Assembly: GCA_902789555.1 (NCBI GenBank)
Contig: CADAOF010000009.1
Span: 1 to 64,000, forward strand
Reading direction: 5' to 3'
Length of the DNA: 64,000 bases
From: an uncultured Lachnospiraceae bacterium
Lineage (GTDB): Bacteria; Bacillota; Clostridia; Lachnospirales; Lachnospiraceae
Under the pieces are notes generated by a model. That model was not told the origin of the DNA and did no database searches. It was given only the letters and a program-made list of their open reading frames with translations. Positions 26,870-35,396 of this stretch are shown in pieces. Position numbers and translations under genes: made by a program. Within the stretch, counting starts at the first letter, position 1. Every line of letters starts with the position of its first letter.

Positions 26870-27778
26870 ATGGCACTGACCCGATATGATTTTGAAGTGT
26901 TGAGCTATTTGGAGAGGGTAGAGAAAAGCCCATATTCTGTGCGGCAATTAGGCGATGCTCTGTGTATCTCAGGAACAGCCGTGATGAAAAGCATAGAAGA
27001 ACTGGTTGCTCGGGAAATGGTGCGTGCCACAGCGGAAACACTATCAATCACTGAAAAAGGCAGAACAGCATTAGAACCATATAGAGTGCGGAGAGCAATC
27101 ATCCTTGCGGCCGGATTCGGCTCCCGAATGATGCCGGCTACGGCAGACCGACCTAAACCGATGGTTCGCGTCAACGGCGTGCGGATCATCGACACACTGC
27201 TGGATTCACTCACGGCGGTAGGGATCAGGGAAATTACGATCATAGGCGGATATCAGTTCGAAAAGTTGAAAGAATTGCAGGAAAAATATCCTTATGTCAA
27301 GCTGATTGAGAACAAGGAATACGCTGTCACAAATAATATTTCCTCAGCCCTCTTATCATTTGATGCGCTGCACGACGGATGCTATTTCTGTGAGGCTGAC
27401 CTCTATATCACAAACCCGCGGATTATCACAAAATATCAGTATGCCAGCAACATTCTGGGGTCTTATTCATTGGAGACCGATGACTGGAGCTTTAAAATGG
27501 CAGACGGATATCTGACGGATTACCGAAAGGGAAATACTTACTGCTACAACTATTACGGGATATCCTATTGGACACCCGAGGATTGTGAGAAACTGAAGCA
27601 GGACTTTGCTGAGGTTTATCAGGATCCCAACGGAGGAAAAGATTATTTTTGGGAGTTCATTCCGTTCGTCCTGAGGAAGGACAGGTACCGGGTGGAGATC
27701 CGGCCTTGCAGAAAACAGGACATTATGGAAATAGATAATTATTACGAATTGGCACAGTTGGATGCTGGCTATCGGTGA
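26870..27778 (+). CDS. Winged-helix + LicC-like nucleotidyltransferase
   Basis: A 302-residue protein. Residues 1-66 form a MarR-like winged helix (FEVLSYLERV, SVRQLGDALCISGTAVMKSI, LSITEKGRTALEPY). Residues 70-302 are a nucleotidyltransferase: AIILAAGFGSRMMPATADRP, then KPMVRVNG with the catalytic Lys, and CYFCEADLYI at the metal site. LicC-type enzymes make CDP-choline from phosphocholine. The EKG..ALEPYRV linker is also found in the protein at 29386, so the two share an origin. Whether the N-terminal domain binds DNA or only packs against the enzyme is not visible. Confidence 0.8.
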   Translation: MALTRYDFEVLSYLERVEKSPYSVRQLGDALCISGTAVMKSIEELVAREMVRATAETLSITEKGRTALEPYRVRRAIILAAGFGSRMMPATADRPKPMVRVNGVRIIDTLLDSLTAVGIREITIIGGYQFEKLKELQEKYPYVKLIENKEYAVTNNISSALLSFDALHDGCYFCEADLYITNPRIITKYQYASNILGSYSLETDDWSFKMADGYLTDYRKGNTYCYNYYGISYWTPEDCEKLKQDFAEVYQDPNGGKDYFWEFIPFVLRKDRYRVEIRPCRKQDIMEIDNYYELAQLDAGYR

Positions 27779-27797
27779 AGAAGGAGTGTGATGCGCG

Positions 27798-29369
27798 ATG
27801 AAGTGCTATGAAGGCGCGATACTTTCGGTGAACGGAAACAATGATGTTTTTCATTATCTGGTAGAGGACGGCGGAAAGATTATTTATGTGGGAAACACAC
27901 TGCCCGAGCAATATTCCGGCGCTGAAACGGTGAAACTGGGGAAAAGTGCTCTGATTCCGGCGTTTGTCGATTCTCATCAGCATTTTGCCTCGTTTTCAAC
28001 TTTCCAGGCTGGGCTTAACGTGATGGAAGCAAGCTCTAATGCAGAAATTTCGGAAATGATCCGGCAGTTTGCGGCGCGGTCGAAGAAAAAGACATTGATT
28101 TGTTTCGGAGCGTCTCCTTATTCCGTGAGAGAAGGCCGTCTGATCAGTCGGACAGAACTTGATGCGGTGTGCCCGGACAAAGAAATAATGGTCGTCAAAT
28201 ACGACGGGCATGCCTGCATTGTCAATACAAAGCTTCTGAACAAAATGAATGATAAGGTAAAGGGTCTGCGCGGGTATCATCCTGATACGGGAGAAATGAA
28301 TCAGGAAGCGTTTTTTACCTTCTCCGATTACATTTCCGGATCCCTGTCACTGATTGAACTCTTCAGCAATATGATGGACGCGGTGGATTTTATGGCACGG
28401 CACGGGATCGGTATGGTCCATACCGTGAGCGGAGTCGGATTTGCCATGAACCTGGATATAACTTTAGAGAAGATCTTTGCCAAATCTCTTCAAAACGGCT
28501 TTCAGCTCCGCGTATTTCCTCAGCCGATGAATATCAAGGTCGCGGCCAAAAGAAAACTGCCGCGTATCGGCGGTTGTTTTGAGAGCGCGTTGGATGGCTG
28601 CTTTGGATCGCATGATGCTGCAATGCGGGAACCTTATATTGATGAGGAGGGAGGCAGAGGCGTTCTGTATTACAGCGACGAGAAAGTAACGGAATTTTGT
28701 AAAGCCGCAAATCGCGCCGGGCTTCAGATCGAGATGCATGCAATCGGTGACAAGGCGTTTGATCAGGCTACAAAAGCACTGAAAGCGGCACTGGATGATT
28801 ATCCGCGTAAGGATCATCGGCACGGGATCATCCATGATTGCCTTCCAACGGAAGACGGCATCAGGATTTGTAAAGAATACGGCATACTGATGCCGGTACA
28901 GAGTGCTTTTATCAATTGGAAACAGGAGCCTAATGAATATTTGGAGTCTATCATGGGAAAAGATCGCTGTGACAGACTGAATCCAATCAAAACGTTCCGG
29001 GACAACGGAATCGTTGTCTCATTTGGTTCCGATGCCCCTTGTACATCGCCGGATCCAATCGTATGGATCGATAAGGCGGTCAATAATGACAATGCAGCGG
29101 AAGCAATCAGTGTACAGGATGCTCTTCGTATGTGCACATACAATGGTTGTTTTACGACGTTTGATGAGAATAAGCGCGGAAGCCTTGAGGTGGGAAAAGT
29201 CGCGGATATGGTTATTCTTTCCGCAAATCCTTATGTAATTCCCGCAGAACAATTGAAGGATACGAAGGTTGAAAAACTCATCCTTGCCGGGAAGGAATAC
29301 AAATCAGCAAAGCGCCCTGTGATGAAAGCGATTTTAGATGGCGTAACAAGTAAAAGCAAAGAATATTAA
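27798..29369 (+). CDS. YtcJ-like amidohydrolase
   Basis: A 523-residue metal-dependent hydrolase of the amidohydrolase superfamily, YtcJ / N-substituted formamide deformylase group. It has the N-terminal metal site DSHQHF (H60, H62), EMHAIGDKAF and HGIIHDCL for further His ligands, GSDAP for the catalytic Asp, and the closing GSLEVGKVADMVIL typical of the beta-sandwich return. It would cleave an amide or related C-N bond in the cytoplasm; no signal peptide is present. Such an enzyme in a polysaccharide operon is unusual. Spacing of 19 bases on one side and 16 on the other shows it belongs to the operon. Confidence 0.82.
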   Translation: MKCYEGAILSVNGNNDVFHYLVEDGGKIIYVGNTLPEQYSGAETVKLGKSALIPAFVDSHQHFASFSTFQAGLNVMEASSNAEISEMIRQFAARSKKKTLICFGASPYSVREGRLISRTELDAVCPDKEIMVVKYDGHACIVNTKLLNKMNDKVKGLRGYHPDTGEMNQEAFFTFSDYISGSLSLIELFSNMMDAVDFMARHGIGMVHTVSGVGFAMNLDITLEKIFAKSLQNGFQLRVFPQPMNIKVAAKRKLPRIGGCFESALDGCFGSHDAAMREPYIDEEGGRGVLYYSDEKVTEFCKAANRAGLQIEMHAIGDKAFDQATKALKAALDDYPRKDHRHGIIHDCLPTEDGIRICKEYGILMPVQSAFINWKQEPNEYLESIMGKDRCDRLNPIKTFRDNGIVVSFGSDAPCTSPDPIVWIDKAVNNDNAAEAISVQDALRMCTYNGCFTTFDENKRGSLEVGKVADMVILSANPYVIPAEQLKDTKVEKLILAGKEYKSAKRPVMKAILDGVTSKSKEY

Positions 29370-29385
29370 CAGGAGAGAAGCAAGC

Positions 29386-31143
29386 ATGACGCGAGAAGAG
29401 TTCTGCATTCTGAATAATTTGTATGAAGCCTCTGTCGGCAGAGCCAAATGCACTGCAGATTTATTCTTGAATCATGCGCTTCAAAACAAGGAAATCTATT
29501 TAAAACTTGTCGATTGCGGGTATATTGACGATCGAAACGAAGGAATAACCGAAAAAGGAGTAGCTGCCCTTGAACCATATCGGGTTAACGGTGCAGTCAT
29601 TCTTGCGGCAGGATCTGCGACTCGTTTTATTCCGCTTTCTTTAGAGCGGCCGAAAGGATTATATGAGGTTCGCGGAGAGAGGTTGATCGAACGTCAGATC
29701 CAGCAACTGAAAGAAGCGGGAATCTCAAATATTACAGTTGTTCTCGGATATAAGAAGGATATGTTCTCTTACCTGGCGGATAAGTACGGAGTTCGATTAC
29801 TGTTTAATCCTGCTTATAATGTGAAGAACAATATTGAAAGCCTTTTAGTTGCTCGTGAATACCTGCATAACAGTTATATCTGCGTTTGCGACAGCTTTTT
29901 TACGGAAAATCCTTTTCACCAATATGAATATCGTTCTTTCTATGCCGGATACAGCACATGTGACGAAGAAAATGAGATGTACGCGCATATCAGTGATGAT
30001 GGGCGGATCATACAGATGGTGATGGCTGAAAAAGGCGGCTTAATGCTTTTGGGACATGCTTTCTGGACGAAAGCATTTTCGCAAAAATTCGTTGAGCTTG
30101 CACTGTCGACGAACGGAGAATACGATAGCAAGTATTGGGAATGGTTGGTAAAAGATCATCTTAAAGATCTTCCTCCTCTTTGCTATAAGGAATATGCTCC
30201 CGGAACTATATTTGAATTTGATTATTTCGAACAACTGCGGCAGTTTGATCCCGGATATGTCGCTCATGCACATAGTGACATCATAAGGAATATAAAATTG
30301 GTTTTTCGCTGCGATGAGGAAAACATAGTCGACTTCCGTACAGTTAGTGAAGGCCTGACAAATACTTCTTTTATCTTCCGAATCGACGGTGAGGACTATA
30401 TTTATCGGCATCCGGGAGACGGAACAGAGAAAATTATCAGCAGACGCAATGAAAAAGCATCTTTGATAAAAGCTAAGGAATTTGGCATTGATCCTACCTT
30501 CATCTATATGGATGTCGTAGAGGGCTGGAAAATATCGAGATTTGTTAGCGACTTTCGAGAACCGGACTACAGTAATTTTGAGGATTCAAAAAAGATCATT
30601 AAGGTGCTGCAGAAACTGCATGGGCTCCCGGTCGTGATGAATTACGGATTAAAGCCGTTTGAAGATGCCGTGACGATCGAGCATCTTCTTAGAGAAAAGG
30701 ATGTCCGTTGCTTTAATGCGTATGAAGGACTGAAAAAGAAAATAGAAGCATTGTACGAGAAAACGAAAGGCGACGGAATTGAAAAATGTTTCTGCCACGG
30801 CGATACATATAAGCCCAACTGGATGCTCAAGCCCGACGGAGAGGTAATTCTGATTGACTGGGAATACTCCGGATATTCCGATCCGGGCATAGACGTTGGC
30901 TATTATATTGTTGACGCGATGTATGATTTTGAAGATGCAAAGAGGTTTATTCGGGAGTATCTTGGGAGTCAGTGGTCTGAACAGAAAGAATTCCATTTTA
31001 TGGCGTATACGGCGATAATTGCCTATTATTGGTTCGTTTGGGCGATGTATAGGGAGTCTTGCGGAGCCAATATGGGAGATGCCCTTCATAATTGGAGAGA
31101 GATGGCAATAAAATACTCGAATTATCTGTTTGACCGGATTTGA
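29386..31143 (+). CDS. Winged-helix + nucleotidyltransferase + LicA-like kinase fusion
   Basis: A 585-residue three-part protein. Residues 1-65 are a winged-helix-like region ending EKGVAALEPYRV. Residues 66-300 are a LicC-like nucleotidyltransferase (AVILAAGSATRFIPLSLERP, catalytic KGLYEVRG, VCDSFFTEN). Residues about 305-585 are a choline-kinase/APH-type phosphotransferase with HGDTYKPN (H471-N478) and IDWEYSGYSDPGIDVGYY (D491). Kinase and cytidylyltransferase in one chain would phosphorylate and then CDP-activate a small alcohol, choline or something like it. It is the last gene of the decoration module. Substrate identity is open because no choline transporter gene is nearby. Confidence 0.87.
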   Translation: MTREEFCILNNLYEASVGRAKCTADLFLNHALQNKEIYLKLVDCGYIDDRNEGITEKGVAALEPYRVNGAVILAAGSATRFIPLSLERPKGLYEVRGERLIERQIQQLKEAGISNITVVLGYKKDMFSYLADKYGVRLLFNPAYNVKNNIESLLVAREYLHNSYICVCDSFFTENPFHQYEYRSFYAGYSTCDEENEMYAHISDDGRIIQMVMAEKGGLMLLGHAFWTKAFSQKFVELALSTNGEYDSKYWEWLVKDHLKDLPPLCYKEYAPGTIFEFDYFEQLRQFDPGYVAHAHSDIIRNIKLVFRCDEENIVDFRTVSEGLTNTSFIFRIDGEDYIYRHPGDGTEKIISRRNEKASLIKAKEFGIDPTFIYMDVVEGWKISRFVSDFREPDYSNFEDSKKIIKVLQKLHGLPVVMNYGLKPFEDAVTIEHLLREKDVRCFNAYEGLKKKIEALYEKTKGDGIEKCFCHGDTYKPNWMLKPDGEVILIDWEYSGYSDPGIDVGYYIVDAMYDFEDAKRFIREYLGSQWSEQKEFHFMAYTAIIAYYWFVWAMYRESCGANMGDALHNWREMAIKYSNYLFDRI

Positions 31144-31151
31144 AGGCGAAG

Positions 31152-31180
31152 TTGATTTTAGCGTATTACTGTATTATAAT
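31152..31180 (+). promoter_or_regulatory. Promoter of the Wzz-like gene
   Basis: TTGATT (31152-31157) and a perfect TATAAT (31175-31180) with a 17-base spacer lie in the 86-base gap before the chain-length gene. This gene can therefore be expressed separately from the long polysaccharide operon upstream. No terminator is visible between the two. Confidence 0.72.
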
Positions 31181-31229
31181 ATTTTAGTTTAGTGTTATTG
31201 ATACCTGAGCATCAAAGGAGATTTATTCC

Positions 31230-32627
31230 ATGCAGGAAAAACAATATCAGGAAGAATATGTTGAAGTTAATATCAAGGACCTCTTTTGGTCCGTACTGCG
31301 CCATTGGCGTGTACTCCTGGCGGCCTTGCTTATCGGCGGCGTTTTGCTTGGGGCATACAAGGGGTATAAGGAACTGAAGGTCATTCGTGATGCCGACGAA
31401 GTCAAAGCCCGTCAAGAAGCCTACCAAGAAGAGGTGTTAAAATATGAAAAGCAGAAAAGTCAACTGGAGTCCGATCTGAAGAATCTTCGTGATTCTCAGA
31501 ATCAGCAGCAGTATTATAAGGACCATGCGTTGATGCTGCAGATGGATCAGTATAATGTTCGGATTATTTCCGCATCCTACTTCATGGAAATCAGCCAGCA
31601 GGCTGATATGGACAAGGAGTGGGTCATCAACTACGGGCAGGCACTCGTGAGACGGTATCAGGCAGCATTAGGTCAGTTGGATCTTGACAAGCTGATTGCA
31701 ACGGCAGAGCAGCCTGACCTGACCGTTACCAACCCGGCAGGAAGCAGCCGGAAACTTCTGGAAACGTTCACGGATGATAAAGTGAGTGTTCTTTACGTAA
31801 CGGTCCGTGCGGATAGTGAAGAGAGAGCAGCGAAAATCTATGCAGCAGTCGAGAAAACGCTGGCGGAACAGGAGATGGCGCTTTCCGGCGCTGACGGACG
31901 CTACCGTCTGAGCAAGATCTCAGAGATACGCTATTCTGATGTCGATGCAGAAATAGGTAAGGTCCAAACGAACTTTGAGAAGAGCGTACAAAGCACTATT
32001 GATTCTATCACTGACAAGGAGAAAACCCTTTCTGAGCTGAAAGCACCGACGAACTCCACGCCGACCATGAAGTCTGCAATCAAGAGTGCTGTAAAATACG
32101 GCATTATCGGTGCCGTCGCCGGACTGTTTGCAGCAGCATTCATTGACCTTGTCCGTATCGTGCTGCAGGACCGCCTGAACAGTACGGATGAGGTGACCAG
32201 ACGCTACGGGCTGCCGATGCTCGGGACGATTGCTGAAGAGGCGAAGAAGAAGTCCAAATTGGACACGTATCTCGAAAAATGCCTGGGCTTCAATTCACAC
32301 GGCTCCGCTGAGGCGGCAGCAGACTATGCTGCATCCAACATCCGATTCCAGATAAAGGACAGCAGCAAGGTGCTTCTGGTCGGCAATTGCAGACCGGAAA
32401 AACTGAGCGCTCTGAGGGAGCAGCTGGCTTCACGCCTGGAAGGTATTGAAATCATTGCTGCCGGCAACGTGAATGAAGATCCTGCGGCTGTCAATGCGCT
32501 GCGCAGTGAGACGGCAGTCGTCTGTGTGGAAGAATGGAAGAAGACTCAGCATAAGGCCATCCGCCGCGAACTGCAGACGGTTGCGGATTCCGGCAACAGA
32601 AATCTGGGATTCATCGCTGTGCGCTGA
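31230..32627 (+). CDS. Wzz-type polysaccharide co-polymerase with extra C-terminal domain
   Basis: A 465-residue chain-length regulator. Membrane helices lie at about 27-45 and 289-310, with a periplasmic-side coiled-coil region between (long charged helices 60-110 and around 245-275). This is the usual Wzz plan. A C-terminal cytoplasmic part (311-465) resembles the BY-kinase partner in layout (GLPMLGTIAEEAKKK, then SNIRFQIKDSSKVLLVG) but the Walker A glycine-lysine-threonine is missing (GNCRPEKLS). It may thus be a fused, ATPase-dead CpsD-like domain. The start has CAAAGGAG upstream. It controls the length of the polymer made by the Wzy at 18724, by inference. Confidence 0.82.
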   Translation: MQEKQYQEEYVEVNIKDLFWSVLRHWRVLLAALLIGGVLLGAYKGYKELKVIRDADEVKARQEAYQEEVLKYEKQKSQLESDLKNLRDSQNQQQYYKDHALMLQMDQYNVRIISASYFMEISQQADMDKEWVINYGQALVRRYQAALGQLDLDKLIATAEQPDLTVTNPAGSSRKLLETFTDDKVSVLYVTVRADSEERAAKIYAAVEKTLAEQEMALSGADGRYRLSKISEIRYSDVDAEIGKVQTNFEKSVQSTIDSITDKEKTLSELKAPTNSTPTMKSAIKSAVKYGIIGAVAGLFAAAFIDLVRIVLQDRLNSTDEVTRRYGLPMLGTIAEEAKKKSKLDTYLEKCLGFNSHGSAEAAADYAASNIRFQIKDSSKVLLVGNCRPEKLSALREQLASRLEGIEIIAAGNVNEDPAAVNALRSETAVVCVEEWKKTQHKAIRRELQTVADSGNRNLGFIAVR

Positions 32628-32721
32628 AATATGAAATGAAACAGTCCCCGCCGTGTGCTGTGTGCAGCGGGGACCGGTTATGTCCGGAGCTTTCTTAACG
32701 GACGGAAGAGGTGACTTTTTC

Positions 32722-33729
32722 ATGAAGAAGATCTGTCTGATCTATACCGGCGGGACAGTCGGGATGGTCAAGAGTGAGCAGGGCTATGTTCCCGACAGCG
32801 CAAGGTTCGCGGCGGAGCTGGCAGCGATCCCGGACCTGGGTTCTCCGGATGCGCCGGCTTATGACGTGGTGGTCTTTGATCCGCTTCTGGATTCGAGCGA
32901 CATTGCCGTTCATGAGTGGAACAAGATCGGCAGCGCAATTGCGGAGCGCTATGATGCCTATGACGGCTTCGTGGTGCTGCACGGGACGGACACCATGGCT
33001 TACAGCGCAAGCGCGCTTTCCTTCATGTTGGAGGGACTGGCGAAGCCGGTGATCTTCACCGGAGCGCAGATCCCGCTGTATGAGATGCGCAGCGACGGCC
33101 GTGACAATATCGTGACCGCAATGATGATCGCGGCCGAAGGCCGCGTACGCGAGGTGGGCCTGTATTTTGGCGGAAAACTGCTGCGGGGCTGCCGGGCGAC
33201 AAAGAGTTCATCGGATGCGCTGGAGGCTTTCGAATCGCCGAACGCGCCGCTTCTCGCCGAGGCGGGCATCCGCATCCGCTACCTGCAGGATCCGGACGGG
33301 ACGCTTCCGAAAAGTCCATTCCGCTTTCAGCCGTTTGCGGATGTTCCCATCGGCGTGATCAAGGTGTTCCCTGGGATCCAGTTCGAGTTTTTTGAGCAGG
33401 TCATGACCGATAAGCTGAAAGGCGTCGTGCTCGAGACCTTCGGGACGGGGAACGTTCCCAGTTCGCAGAAAGCGCTGCTGCACATTATCGCGAAGGCACA
33501 TAAGAGCGGGAGCGTCATCGTGGCACGGTCGCAGTGCGCGCAGGGGCAGGTCTCTCTGGGGACCTACGCGACCAGTCGGGCTCTCGTGGATATCGGCGCG
33601 GCAAACGGCGGAGACATGACGACGGAGGCAGCACTGACCAAACTTTACTACCTCTTCAGCAAGGGGCTGGACATTGCGCAGATCAAGAAACTGGTGGAAA
33701 AGAATCTAAGAGGCGAACTGAGCGAGTAG
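32722..33729 (+). CDS. ansA: L-asparaginase, type I-like
   Basis: A 335-residue L-asparaginase, hydrolysing asparagine to aspartate and ammonia. The catalytic threonine motifs are both present: YTGGTVG (T12) and HGTDTMAYSASAL (T89-D90). No signal peptide, so a cytoplasmic type I enzyme. The ATG at 32722 has AGAGGTGAC upstream and begins at the family's first strand; an in-frame upstream start would add 23 residues of unrelated sequence. It stands alone between the chain-length gene and a terminator and fits an amino-acid-fermenting lifestyle. Confidence 0.92.
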   Translation: MKKICLIYTGGTVGMVKSEQGYVPDSARFAAELAAIPDLGSPDAPAYDVVVFDPLLDSSDIAVHEWNKIGSAIAERYDAYDGFVVLHGTDTMAYSASALSFMLEGLAKPVIFTGAQIPLYEMRSDGRDNIVTAMMIAAEGRVREVGLYFGGKLLRGCRATKSSSDALEAFESPNAPLLAEAGIRIRYLQDPDGTLPKSPFRFQPFADVPIGVIKVFPGIQFEFFEQVMTDKLKGVVLETFGTGNVPSSQKALLHIIAKAHKSGSVIVARSQCAQGQVSLGTYATSRALVDIGAANGGDMTTEAALTKLYYLFSKGLDIAQIKKLVEKNLRGELSE

Positions 33730-33749
33730 ATGCGTCAAAAGATACGATA

Positions 33750-33782
33750 AAAGCCGGCAGGTGAAGGCCTGCCGGCTTTTTG
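33750..33782. terminator. Bidirectional intrinsic terminator
   Basis: An 11-bp GC-rich stem (AAGCCGGCAGG at 33751-33761 with CCTGCCGGCTT at 33768-33778), a 6-base loop, and five Ts on the plus side. On the minus strand four Us follow. It separates the asparaginase gene from the convergent HAD-hydrolase operon and can serve both. Confidence 0.9.
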
Positions 33783-33795
33783 CTGCATCTGAAGC

Positions 33796-34479
33796 TTACA
33801 GCGAAGGGATCAGGGTGATGAGTTCCCGGATGTCGTCGATATGATGATCGGCAAAAGGTTCGATCAGGGCGCGGGTCTCCGCATCCTTTTTCTGCAGGTA
33901 TTCGGTCCAGACCGTGGTCAGGCCGACGGCTTTTGCCCCGTCCAGTTCGTGATCGCCGCCGTCGCCGACGAAGACCGCCTCTGCGGGACTGACCTTCAGG
34001 TCAGCCAGCGCCTTTCGGTAGATCTCCGGCTCAGGTTTGACCATCCCGACACTGCAGGAAAAGATGACCGTATCGAACAGTTCGGCCAGGGGACTCCTGT
34101 CCCAGGCTTCGATGTCGATGATGTCGGCATTGCTGACGACAGCAAGCTTAAGACCGCGCGCGCGGAGCGCCTTCACGGTTTCGAGGATGCCCGGCTGCAG
34201 CTCGGTAAGCGCTTTGGTCATCCGGGTCAGCCTTCCTTCCAGAACGGCAGTTTTCTGCGCCTCAGTGACCGGAAAGGGCAGGAGAGCACAGACGGTGCCG
34301 ATCAGTTCCGCACCGCTCTCAAATTCACCGAGAGCCCGCCTGCGGCCGATTTCCGGTGTCCAGAAATACTGCGCCCATTCCCTCGGACTCAGGCCGAGCG
34401 GCCCGCACTCCAACGTTTCCAGCAGAGTACGCGGATCAGCCAGAGTAAAGAACATGTCGAACAGAACAGCTTTTTTCAT
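33796..34479 (-). CDS. HAD-family hydrolase
   Basis: A 227-residue haloacid-dehalogenase-like phosphatase. All four motifs are visible: I VLFDMFFTL (nucleophile Asp), II VVSNAD, III KPEPEIYRKAL, IV FVGDGGDHELDGAKAVG. The cap domain lies between motifs I and II. Such enzymes dephosphorylate small metabolites; the substrate cannot be read from sequence. It is the last gene of a seven-gene minus-strand run and overlaps its upstream neighbour by 4 bases. Confidence 0.88.
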   Translation of the reverse strand: MKKAVLFDMFFTLADPRTLLETLECGPLGLSPREWAQYFWTPEIGRRRALGEFESGAELIGTVCALLPFPVTEAQKTAVLEGRLTRMTKALTELQPGILETVKALRARGLKLAVVSNADIIDIEAWDRSPLAELFDTVIFSCSVGMVKPEPEIYRKALADLKVSPAEAVFVGDGGDHELDGAKAVGLTTVWTEYLQKKDAETRALIEPFADHHIDDIRELITLIPSL

Positions 34480-35360
34480 TCGTGTTTTTTCTCCGCGTTC
34501 ATTCCGCGGCTGCTGACCAGATTGGCCCGGTCCGCGAGGGAATTTCTGCGCGGCCTGCGGCCGGAGTCCTCGGCAGCTGCATTTGCCTCCGCGGCGGCTT
34601 CGGCTTCTTCGGCTGCATTTTCCTCCGCAGCAGATCCGGCTTCCTCAGCCGCGTTGGTTTCTTCGGCTGTCTTTGCTTCCTCCGCCGGAAGGTCACGGCC
34701 TTCTTTCCTTGCTTCGCGCACAGCTTTCCTGTGAGCTTTCACGGCTTCTCTTGCCGCCGCTTTCTCCTCGGCTTGCTGCTGCTTTATCTTTTCGGCTTCA
34801 AACTCAGCAGCAATCGGAATATGCGGCGCGTGCTTGTTGTAACGGCTCGCCAGCCGGTCGCCCATCGCCTTGATGAGGATGTTCCGGAAGCCTTCCAGCT
34901 TTTCCCTGGTGAAGGCGCGGCGCGGGATCAGGAAAAGATCCGTGCCTGAGGTGTAGACCAGAAACGACCTCCGCGTTTCAAAAGCGGCAGGATAATCCGC
35001 AAACAGGCCGGAAGAGCTGAAGGCGATCTCCGGGATCTTCATGGTCATCCTGGTATCGGTATAGCGCAGGATGCTCTTTTTTCCCAGGATGTTGGAAGAT
35101 GATTTGGAATAGCGCCGTATGGTCATTTCCAGCTTAGTGATCTGCAGCAGCAGCCAGAAAACGGCAGCGCCGGTGATGTAGACGCTCGGTGCCCAGAGTT
35201 CAAGCGCGCTGTACTGAACGACCGTCCTGTAGATCATGAACGCGATAAGCACGCCGAGCGAGACGTACAGAAAGATCGTCCGGCTCATGAAGTGGATGTA
35301 GTAATTCGCGGCACGGTAGTCCTGTTTCGTGACGGTAAAGCTAACTTCCTGTGTCTGCAT
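34476..35360 (-). CDS. YcxB-like membrane protein with Ala/Glu-rich tail
   Basis: A 294-residue protein. Two hydrophobic helices lie at about residues 28-50 (TIFLYVSLGVLIAFMIYRTV) and 58-75, followed by a YcxB-like cytoplasmic domain (IAFSSSGLFADYPAAFETRR, YTSGTDLFLIPRRAF). From about residue 190 it becomes a low-complexity helix rich in Ala, Glu and Lys (AEEAGSAAEENAAEEAEAAA), and ends basic. The domain's function is unknown. It is translationally coupled to the HAD gene and follows the ABC permeases by 36 bases. Confidence 0.7.
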   Translation of the reverse strand: MQTQEVSFTVTKQDYRAANYYIHFMSRTIFLYVSLGVLIAFMIYRTVVQYSALELWAPSVYITGAAVFWLLLQITKLEMTIRRYSKSSSNILGKKSILRYTDTRMTMKIPEIAFSSSGLFADYPAAFETRRSFLVYTSGTDLFLIPRRAFTREKLEGFRNILIKAMGDRLASRYNKHAPHIPIAAEFEAEKIKQQQAEEKAAAREAVKAHRKAVREARKEGRDLPAEEAKTAEETNAAEEAGSAAEENAAEEAEAAAEANAAAEDSGRRPRRNSLADRANLVSSRGMNAEKKHE

Positions 35361-35396
35361 GCGTTTTCCTTTCAGTAGAGGCTATCGGAGCGCGGA

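Noticed and set aside
32644-32674. Hairpin GTCCCCGC/GCGGGGAC after the Wzz-like gene as a terminator
   Set aside because: Eight-base stem with a long 15-base loop and no T run after it; termination here is unsupported.
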